Positions 48,727 through 59,100 of a stretch of 64,000 nucleotides of DNA are shown here, one piece after another (position 1 is the first letter of the stretch; the number at the start of each line of letters is the position of its first letter). The notes under the pieces are model-generated. The model was not told the DNA's origin. It searched no databases and worked only from the letters and a program-made list of their open reading frames with translations. The DNA is taken from positions 493,739-557,738 of the forward strand of contig BFEA01000611.1 in the NCBI GenBank assembly GCA_003427395.1, given 5' to 3'. Source of the DNA: Chara braunii. Lineage: Eukaryota > Streptophyta > Charophyceae > Charales > Characeae. The translations under genes and the position numbers were made by a program.

Positions 48727-49896
48727 GAGTGGAGAGTTGGTGGCAGACAACGAGAGACAACTTAGAGCGGCGTGCAGGAATGTATGCGGGAGGAGGAAGA
48801 AGGTGAGAGATCAGTGGCAGGTATTGGGGGGGGGAGAGAGAGCGAGAGAGAGATAGAGAGGGGGAGAGAGAGAGAGAGAGAGAGAGAGTCGGACTGCACG
48901 CACGAGGTGCAGCAAGACTTGCTCACTATATTGTAGAGAGGTGGAGGTTTGGGATCGGGATCGCCGCTGTGCAGTTGTGTGGACGAGAGGGGGCGGGTCA
49001 AAGAATTCTGAAGAGGGTAACCGGATGAGGAAAAGAGCGTGGGGATGACCCGACGGGGTTAGACGTACGCGGAGCAGGGTGGGTACCGGATCGAAATGAT
49101 AAGGCGCCACTCAAGAAATTGTGGCGCCAGCTTATACACGGTGTGACCATGTGTAGATATGTCCTCTACTTCGTATGTGTTGTTACACGAACTGTATGTC
49201 TTCGTACGGTGAATGTGAAGGAGGGGAGTATGTGTGCATCACCATTTGAGCTGTTTGTCGAAGTGTCAGGTACCCAGTCTATGGTATTGGTGGCATTATG
49301 CGGCTGTGAGATATGGAGCGTGCTCCTCGCCGTCGTAGCTGGAATAAAGCAACATAAGTAGTTGCTGAATTTCCTGCAAGAAGCTTGGTCTGCTCACTGG
49401 CGTTGACATTGGAGCGCTTCGGGTATTGGCTGGCGTCATGGTGTTTGTCTCGTTACTCAGTCGGAGCAGTTCAATATCGAGTGGTGTCATCTGCGTGAGC
49501 TGCTCTTCTCCTTGGGAAGAGAAGTGCATGTGGAGCACCCCGCGTTTGCGCTTCTTCCTGTTGCAAAGGTCTTGCCTCGTCCTCGTAATGATCCTGTTGT
49601 AAGGTCTTGCCTCGTGCTCGTAATGATGTCCAGTCGAGGACATCTATGTCGTGGAATGAGATGTCAGGTAGACTCGGTGGATGGGCAATCGTGCGCGGAG
49701 GCACAGCGGTGCATGTCACGCAATATTGGCTGTGTGTGGCATTTGTAGTTGTATTTTTGTAACCCTGACTAGAAACGAATCTCGTTTTAAGAAGTAGGTT
49801 ATACGACTCGGAGCAAGAACGGGAAGAGGAGATGCGGGTAGGGAAGACACATGAAGAAAGTGATCGGAGTTTGTGATGGAATACGAGTGTGTGTGA

Positions 49897-49941
<45 letters not shown>

Positions 49942-49942
49942 G

Positions 49943-50008
<66 letters not shown>

Positions 50009-50026
50009 GTGTGTGTGTGAGAGAGN

Positions 50027-50121
<95 letters not shown>

Positions 50122-53100
50122 TCTTGTCCATAAGTTCAAATGTTTACGCGAATGTAATCTTTGGTGCTGTTATACTGATCCGTGCGTTTGGACTTTGGGT
50201 GTTTGTGCTGGTTGATTGGTGCTTCTTTCACCTGACCGAGGCTCTTTCAGAGAGCGGAGAATTCTCCCGTCGACATCGTTGGCCGAAAGAGTTCCACAAC
50301 GGTCTTCCAGGATAAGGGTGTGCCTTGTGGTGATGTTGCTTTCTTTTCATGCGCTCAGCTTCCTGGGGAGGAGTTGCAAAGTTATCGGAGTGGTGAAGAG
50401 GGTGAAGGCGCTGTGAGTGACGCTCATGTGCCGCAGGTGGAGGATCGAGAAAGGGAAGGGGTGGGCGATGTCAAGAAGGGTGGTGTCGGCGGACGGGATA
50501 CGATACGCTACGATGAAAGTGAAGACGGGAGCCGAAGGCGAGGGCAGAAGGGTAACGATCGGAAAGGCGTGGCAATGGCAAAGGCGGCTGAGGAAGGAGG
50601 GGAGGAGACGGAGACGGGCAAGACCGACCGCACACGATCAATCACGTGTTCTCTTCTTCGCGTATCGGACGGTTGTTGCCTTGGCGGATCTATCGTGGTG
50701 GATGGGGTCGGCATTGCGCATGGTAAGGTAGGTCCTGATCGAGGTCTGTGTGGTGGGGATGTGGGTCGAATGCCTTCGGCTATGAAAAAGCGACCACTGG
50801 TAGAAGATCTGACTGGAATCGGGGGTGGCGAGGCAGTTGCAGCCCGTAGCGATGATGTGTACGGAAAGGAGGCAGCGAGCCGGAGCGATGATGTGTACGG
50901 AAAGGAGGATGTGAGGCAGGGGAATAGTGACAATCGGAATATGTGTTCCTCCGTCTCTGTCGACCATGTCCTGGAACCACGAACCCCTGCTTCAAATGGG
51001 TACGGTGCTGATCCTGGTTGCGATAGGTCCCGCTGCCCCCTGGAAGAAGGCGACTATGGTGTGGAACCGAAGGGGCGGACGGAAAGAGCAGGTATGGCCG
51101 ACTGCCCCCCTTGTCCGTATGTCATGCACTCCCTCAAAGATCAGCCAATCAAGGGAGCGGTAGTGGAGTGTGACAGCAGTGGATTGGTAAAGAAGGCACG
51201 AGAGATCTGTGGGGTTCCTAGAGAGGGAGGATGTCCTTCAGCGGCACCGGCAGCAGCAGGTTCTTTGTCGCAGAAAGCGGTGACCGCTTTCAGCGGTGAT
51301 GAAGGCGGCGGTACTGTATCGCCTCCAGCAACGATGGCAGCTGTCTCGTTCGTGGAGCGAGGTGGGTCAGAGGGAGAGAAAAGGGGGAACCACTCAGGGG
51401 GAGGTCGTGCTGTCACTCACTTGAAGGAAGGCTTCAGTACGAGAATCGGAATGACAGCGATGGAAGAGGAGGGTCCTGTTTTCTTCGCGCCGGACGCCAC
51501 GATTGCCTCTATTTCTCCCATTCTAACATCGCCTTCTTCGACTGTAGCTGTAGTCTGTCAGATGCCGACGGTGGTGGTTGCTTCTGGCGGCGTCGAGAGC
51601 GGGGCTGGGGTGGATCCAATGAAGAGCGAGGGCTTGGAGACTGGTGGTGGCGACGCGAAGGGAGAAGCAGCTGCCTGCTGCCCAATATTGGTGGCAAGTG
51701 CACTGGCGAATCGCGTCGAAAGCAGTCTGGTGAGTACTAGTGTGGCAGACATGAGAGGAAGGGGTTCGTCGACGGGCGGGACCGACATGTCCAATCTGGT
51801 GGGTATAGGAAGCGTATCTTGTTCGCTTTCCATGCAGCAGCAAGAACGTCAAGGGCAGGCGGAGGCATTGCGGCGCGGGTTAGGTACGTCAGAGGTCCTC
51901 GAGGGTAGCGTGAAGGAGGAGGGGGAAGGCGTGGACGTGTCCACTGCTGACTATGTTTGTGCAAACAATATTGAGGTGGGGATGGCGGCGGAGGGGATGT
52001 CGTCCCGGATGTCGTTTCCTAGCGATTGCAAGGGCAGGCTTAGCGATCGAGGAACCACCTTGGGTGCTCGTTTACTGCAAGGAGCCGTCGGCTCACGGAA
52101 GGAGGAGGAGGGGGGAGGAATGGCGTTGGTCGGCTCCGTAGTGGGAGGCGGAGCCCTCGAGTCCTCACAGCTCTGCGACGATCCTGGCATGGTCGTGAGT
52201 GTGGCTCTGCCTGAGGAGATCGGCATGAACAGGAGCGGGGTTGGCCTTTGTGAATGCGGCGCCGCTGCAAAGGAGGTTCTGGAGAAAGGTGCAGGGGTAT
52301 TGGTGCCCGCCGGGAGCCTTCCGCTAAAGAGGGCGAGGGGAGAGCGGCATCAGAAGAGGAAGGAAGATGAAGAGGAAGAGGAAAGTTTGTCATCACGAGA
52401 GGGAGGGGCTCGGAAGTCGACGGCGGTTGCCTCCTCGTATGTCGTTGCCGCTGCGCCTCCGCGTACGGAGACAGCTTCCGCTGCTTCTAATGCGGACGGA
52501 CTGAGCCGGGAGCGGGGCGAAGGGGCCATTCATGTACGGAGGGGTAAGAGGTCTGTAAAGAGCGGTAGCGGCAGATTGCAGAGAATGGTGTATACAAATG
52601 TACGGCAGCAGAACTCTATCGGTAGCAATGGTGCGGCACCGAGCAAGGAGAGGAATACGGCGGGTACGGGAGGTGCGCAGACGGTATTCTGTCCGTCGAC
52701 TGCCATCCCAACGTTAGGGGCGTCGTCTAGGGGTCGTGATATCGGCGACAGGAAAACGGGGAAGGCTGTCGAGAGTGGACGTGCGAAGGCGAACCACCAA
52801 CAGGAATGCGACGTGGCGGTTAATCGAGCGGCGAGGGAGGCGTCCTCCCGTGTACGAGAAGTCGAGGGTGGGAGGATGTCAAACGGAGTTGAGGGTGGGA
52901 GGTTTGAGAATTGCTCTGGCGCAACAACACGGGCAACGGGGTTGGCGGGTAGCACGAACTCAGGAGCGGGAGCTGCTGCCTCTTCTGCAGGGGCGGAGGC
53001 CGTGGACTCGGGCGTGCCCCGAATGCACGTGCTTAAGCTCCGCAGGTGTCCGGAAAATGGGGGCTTGTGGCGTGTGGCAGGGGAGTATGCCTCAGGAGGG

Positions 53101-56100
53101 AGCACGGCCTTGACGACGTCGACATCTCGTCCCTCTACACCTGCAACTGCCTCTGAGGCCGACACGCCCTCTCTTACTCAGCAGCAGGCGAATGGTAATG
53201 GCAATGGGAATGGGAGGGCTTCGGCGGCGGTGGAAAGTGCGGCTGTGGCGATGGAGAAGAAGGTGAAGGAATCAGGTGGCTTGCCACGGCCTCCCACTTT
53301 CTCTTCTGCTGCTTCCGTGGCTGACACCATCGTTCTGGGGAGAGAGGGTGGATTAGCTACGAAGGGGAGGGGGCCGGGATCCGAGTGTGGAAAGCCTGCG
53401 CTAGGGGTCCTTTTAAAGAAGGACGTCAGTGGATCGAGGAAAGACGGCTTGAAGGCTGTCCGGAAGTCTGTACGAGGGTTGGCCCAAGTGGGGGTTCCAC
53501 AAGGGGGTAGAGAGAGAGGAACGCATGGGCAAGTGGCGAGCATCAGGAAAGGCGCGTGGACTATGCGACCGGAGGATTCCCTCGCGCAGCATCGATCGAA
53601 AGTGGAAGGGGGAGGAGGAGCAGGAGTAGGAGTAGGAGGAGGAGGAGGAGAAAATCGGGGACTGGCGACTGCTGCAAGGGCACCTGGCGTTGCAGTTGGT
53701 GCACGGGTCGACTTCCGGCATCGTACAGGGAGAAAGGGCGCTGTAGGAGGTGGTGGGTCGTTGGGTGTCGTCGACAAGCAAACTTCGGGAGCGACGGTTT
53801 CTAACGCAGGGGGGGATGTGAGAAAGGGTGAGGGGATGGAGGTTGGGTGCAGAGACGCGGGGGGAGAGGGTGTCGCAGTCAGAAGGGTAGAAGGTGGTCT
53901 TTCCCGAAGAGATCGTACGGAGGAAGGCTGTGAGGCGAAGTTTTCGAAGATGGAGCTTTGCAGGTGCAACGTGTTAGTGATTGAAGATGACTGTGGGAGG
54001 AGGGAGAGCGGAGCGGAGGTGCATCTGGAGCTGGATGAATCAGGTGTATGGGTGTTGGTAGTGATGCTGGAGGGCAAAGTTCTGTACACCGCCAAAGCGG
54101 AGCACATGGCGGCAACGGGGACGGTCAACAGATACACCCACGCGATGATATGGAAGGCGGACAGATCGTGGATGCTGGAGTTTGATGATCGGAAGGAATG
54201 GCAGTCGTTCAAGGAGTCGCATGAAGAGTGCTATCAGAGAAACATTAGGGTGTCAAGTACCAGGCAGATCCCGGTGCCTGGGGTAAGGGAGGTACATGAT
54301 TATGGGGCTAGGAGGTACGGGCCGCGGTTCGTCCGGCCTTGTAATCGGTACATTCAGCAGAAGGGGGCTGGGGAGGCGGATCTTGCACTGCTGGGATCGA
54401 GGGTCATATATGACCTGGACAGCGAGGATGAAGAATGGCTGGAAAAGGTGTATCCTTCATTAGCAGGCGGGGAGGAAGGAGGGAGTGCCGCAGCAGAGAG
54501 ATTGACGGATGAGAAGATGGAAAGAATCATGGACTTGCTTGAGAAAGGATCTGTCACGCTCAATCGGGAAGTCCCTGTGGAGATGGCCTGCGTTTACTGC
54601 TCAGATATTGCTCCTCGACAGCTGGTGGAGGCCGTGCATGCACATTGGATAGCGAGAAGGGAGAAAAAGGGGATGGCGCTCGTGCGACATTTTCAGGTAG
54701 GAGCTTTGGCTTCCAAAGTCTCTTTTCCCGGCTAGTTCCGCTTTCTCTGCCTCGTGTGCTTTCCATCCTTGTCTCCGTCATCTCTTCCTCACGCTTGTCT
54801 CTGTTTGATTTCTCTTTTTCACTTTTCCTCTGTTCTATCTTCCTGTCTACGTCCGTACTTTCATGTCCCCTTCTACCTGTTTCCCCGTTCTCACATCTCC
54901 CTGTATATGCCCCCGTCTATGCCTCCTCTTCGCTCTTGCTCACGCTTGTCTCTGTTTGATTTCTCTTTTTCACTTTTCCTCTATTCTNTCTTCCTGTCTA
55001 TGTCCGTACTTTCATGTCCCCTTCTACCTGTTTCCCCGTTCTCACATCTCCCTGTATATGCCTCCGCCTTTGCCTCCTCTTCGCTCTTGCTCACGTTTGT
55101 CCTTTCGTACCTTCTTCCCATTGGACTCTCTGTCTAACATCCCTCTGTTCTTACCCTCTTGCCTTGTCTGTCCACTTCCGCAACGCATTCTCTCTTCGTC
55201 TCTCTCTCTTCCCCGTTCTCCCTTTCTCCGATGCCTTTTCCTTTGGGGATCTTTGTCTTCCCCCCCTCCCCTTCCTTCCTCCCTCCCCCCGCCTACCCTT
55301 TCTCCACTCATCTTTGTTTCCCCCTTCCTGTTCCCCCTTTACATCCCTCCCAGGGACCATCTCCCTTCTCTTTCTCATTTTTTCATCTTCTTTCCGTCTG
55401 TTTGTATCTATCCCTCCTCTCGCCATCGCCGTCGTCGCTTTCTTCTCCTTGTGTTGTGTCTCCGCTTTCTGTTGACTTCTCTGCACTCCTCTCCCGCCGC
55501 TCTTCCCGGATACTCTTTTCCCGCCTCTCCCCTTGCGCCTCTTCTTTCTCTGGACATCCCGTACCCGCTCCTTGTCCGTTTCCCGGCTTCTTTGTCCGTC
55601 TTTTCCTCCGACCTTACCTGGATCCCCTCCCCTATATATTCTTCGCTCTCAGGGTGAGATCCCACTACCCTGGATTATTCATTTTTCACCCTCGATTACG
55701 AAGATCAACGGTCAGAAATGAACAGTAGGGGCTAGTGGGATCTGGCCCTCACTTCCTCAGTCTGACAGGTTTTTCTTGTCCTTTTTTCTCTCGTTTCCGG
55801 TTTCTCTTCCCCTCTTCCCCTCCCGTTCTCTCTCCCTCACCTTGATCTATTCTAGCCCGCACTCGATCTCTCTCTGCACCTTGTCCTCTTCTCTCAATTC
55901 CCTATCTCGTTGCGAAAATGCTTGTCGTTGCTTTAGTACGGGAAATGCGTTCCTGTTTGTGATATTATTTTCTTTATTTTGTAGCAGAAAAGTCTGCTAC
56001 ATTTATCGACTCTTCGTGTCCTGCGTTAACATTATCATGATTTGAGAACCTTTTCCAGGTGAATAGCTTGCCTTGTCTGCTCTTTCTTTCATGGCTGCTT

Positions 56101-59100
56101 TTTCAATGCAATCTTTTCCATTCCTAGTGTCAACATGGTAGTTGGTTGGTTATTGAGCGGTTCTAGAGGGTGTGCAGGTTATCTGGGGGACTCTGTTTGG
56201 GTCAGGGTTCGTCTGTTTCCGCATGCATAGCTCTTCTTATTTCGGTGTTCCTTTCCCTCCTGTGTGCGTTTCAATCGGGTGATAGTTGAAGGGACTTACG
56301 TCTCCAAAGCTTCCATTGGTTATAGGTAAAGTTAAATAAATATTCTGACGCATTGTCTGCATATCCAGCTGTGGGAGTGCTCTGTGCCCTATGATGGACC
56401 CTCAGTCAATCAATTCAGATTGCCGCTTATAATGTGTTAGAACGTAGAACTGATTGCTTGCCCAGTTGTTGATGATGCACTATGCTTCCTGATGAGTCAC
56501 TGAACCTCTGGCAAAGAAATGTCAGCAACGTTCTCTTCTGCTCTAGCGTCAGTATATGTAATACAATGCAACTCGTTAATGTGCATGTGTTCCACTTAGG
56601 CCATAGGAAACGAGCATGTGTATGGATGTGTTCTGTCCAGTCTGCCACGGTAGTTTCGCGGATCTATCTTCGCTGAAGCGGAACCGTAAGTCTTTTGTGT
56701 TTAGCTGTATAGCTCCTATCGTGACCACTTGTGGAGACTGTGTGGCATGTTGGTGGGAATGTGGAATTGTCGCCATGATTGTTGTGCATATGGGTGGGGC
56801 GGGCTTAACTGCACGTTGCTATTCTTTAGACCATCAGTCTGTTTTGGCCAGGCAATTCTTCTCCCACAAGAGCATATTATTATTATTATTTTTTTTTAAT
56901 CCAACAGCAGAAATTCGTATCAGGAAAAGAAGCTTGGGCGGACTGGTGGTTGCAGTGGTGCTTAAAGCCACCAGCCTATGCTCTAGCTATTTTCTGTCAA
57001 CACATCGATTATCCCACCGCAAAATCATGGGTTGAGCCTACTGCACGGAAAAAGGCTGGCGTCACCAGGCAAACCATCACTGGACGGACTGTTGGTTGAA
57101 GGACTGGATGCAGAACCACAGCCATGTTGCTTTTTTTTTAAATCTTTTCTTTTCTTTTCTGCGAGAATGTGGAGGCTTCCTCCTTAGCAAGCTGCAGAGG
57201 CAGTTCTGAAAGTGGATGTGCTGCAGAGTTTCTTTTCAACGGAATGCGAACGCAGAACTGTCCATTTGGTGAAGAGCCAGCCAATGCTCTCTACTTACTG
57301 CTGGGTGGTTTTCGCTATCGTAGAGAGCAGCCAGTGGTGGTGAACTGTCCATTATGGTGAACTGTCTACACCAGCCGGCCATCTCTCTACACCACCACAT
57401 GCAACCTTTCAACACGATAGCGATGTGGATAACAACAAAAGAAAAAATGCAGTTTGAGGATACTCGGAGGGCAGGTGGTGGTGGCAGTCTCCTTGACCTT
57501 GCAGTAGCGTGACTGGGGGGCATGGCATGGTTTGGTTTTCTCTTTGAGTTTGCTGCTGGACCAGTATACTGGTGGTTGTTTTTTGTATCTCCATCTGTGG
57601 GTAACTCGAGATTATTGCACCCCAAATTAGGTTGGATGGTGATGGTTGATCGTTGCTTGCTGGAAGAAAGAAAGATAAGATACAGGTGCTGTCATTATCA
57701 AAAGAAAAATGAGATACACATGGTGTCGTTATCCTCATGCTTGCCGTCATGTTCTGGCCTTTGAAATTGGCTTATGTGCAGCTTTCTCGATTGCTGTTTT
57801 TTCTGTTATGTCGCAGCCACCGGCGTGGGTCATATATCAGGAGCAGTTGAAGAGCTGGCAGAGAAACGAAACGCCGCAGTCGAGTGCCAAGGGTTCTGGG
57901 AAAGGAAACTCTGCTCACAAACATTCGGGGAGGCCTTCATCAAAGGCAACACTAACAAAGCCGGCCTTATTTGCATTTTGCTTGAAGCCGAGGGGTATGG
58001 AACAACGGCCACAGCGTCAGAGATCGAACAAGAGGCATGGGATGATTTCACAACAGGGGATGGAAGCTCTGGCGGAAGGGATGCAAGGGCGCTCGCTGGC
58101 AGCAGAGTTCAAGGCAGTTGCTGGTTGCAGGCGAGCAGGCGACCAGCCTCCTCTCAAGAGGCAGAAACAGGAAACGCCTCCTGGTTAGTTACCTCTGACA
58201 CCTTGTCCGTGCAATGTTTGCCAAAGTGGACAATAATCCTTAAGAGAAAGCTCAGGAGGTTATGTGATTCTGCAGATTGTGTATGAAAGTTGGCGACAGT
58301 GACTGGGCTCGCATGGGCACCGAGTCGTGTCGATTTTGATGATGCTCAAAGGAGATGAATGGATGGATCTATGTGCGCTGAATATGGCCCCACAGTGTGC
58401 TTTCAAGTGAAAAAGGTCAACGATTCAATCTTCCTTTCCCCTCTGACATCCCTCTGATGCTTGGTGATACTATTTCTCGGGCACGACATGTCGGTAATGG
58501 TAGCCTGTTTTGGGATCTGGAAGTGACTCAGTGAAGACGCTTTGCTCTAGCTTGCATGTCGTTGTTCAACTGGCAATGCTTCGATCAGGTGTGGGGACCA
58601 CCACCATTGCAGAGCTTGGATGTGACTCAGTCAAGACATTTCCTCTAGCTTGCATGTGGTTGTTCAATGGGCAATGCTCGGATCAGGCTGTTCTGATATT
58701 TGATGGGAATCGGCATGGTGAAGCTTGGATGCAATGGCAGAGCAGGTGACTAGGAGATGAAATCATGGCACAGCTTTTGGTGGCTGCCTTCAATAGAATT
58801 CAGAGTGTCTGAGATGTTGTGAGGCATTGAGCATTTATGGCAAAAAAGATGAAGAAAACCACCCAAGGAGGAGCATGCTGTGTGGTTCTCACTGCTGCTG
58901 GCTTTTACTAAAATCATTAAAAAAACGTATAGCATTTGGGGTGCTTTCCATGCCTACGCCTTCTTGTAGGTTTATGTGAATGTGTAGGACTGACTCATGG
59001 GTCCACAGCACCAAGAATGCTTGTGAGGATGCTGCCCATGACATGCTCGTAGGCCCCAAAGAGAAACAAAAGGATGGATTGAGTGGATCTACTGCATGTG

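Larger units (their letters stand above)
47411..50358 (+). other. EPCR-like gene intron 1
   Basis: This 2,948-bp GT-AG intron lies between phase-0 ends. The first ~1.5 kb is strongly purine-biased on the coding strand, with a gap at 48332-48576. The middle (about 49,000-49,800) is ordinary unique sequence and includes a short tandem duplication (about 49,559-49,628, period ~34 bp). The last 470 bp hold a compound GT/GA microsatellite. No conserved additional exon was recognised. Confidence 0.75.
54697..57816 (+). other. EPCR-like gene intron 2
   Basis: This 3,120-bp intron has donor GTAGGA and acceptor TCGCAG, phase 0 on both sides. The first 1.2 kb is strongly pyrimidine-biased and holds a 151-bp tandem repeat and a small fold-back element. 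The remainder (about 56,000-57,800) is mixed composition with short degenerate internal repeats. No conserved coding segment was recognised between the exons. Confidence 0.8.

Noticed and set aside
47508-48806. Large minus- and plus-strand frames across intron 1
   Set aside because: Produced by GA-rich simple repeats and N runs; Ser/Pro/Leu or Arg/Glu low complexity only.
53178-54212. 344-residue minus-strand frame
   Set aside because: Antisense shadow of the conserved EPc-like coding exon.
54754-55728. Ser/Phe/Leu/Pro-rich plus-strand frames after exon 2
   Set aside because: Pyrimidine-rich intron with a 151-bp tandem repeat. The phase-matched splice from 54,696 to 57,817 with continuing family motifs shows this is intronic.
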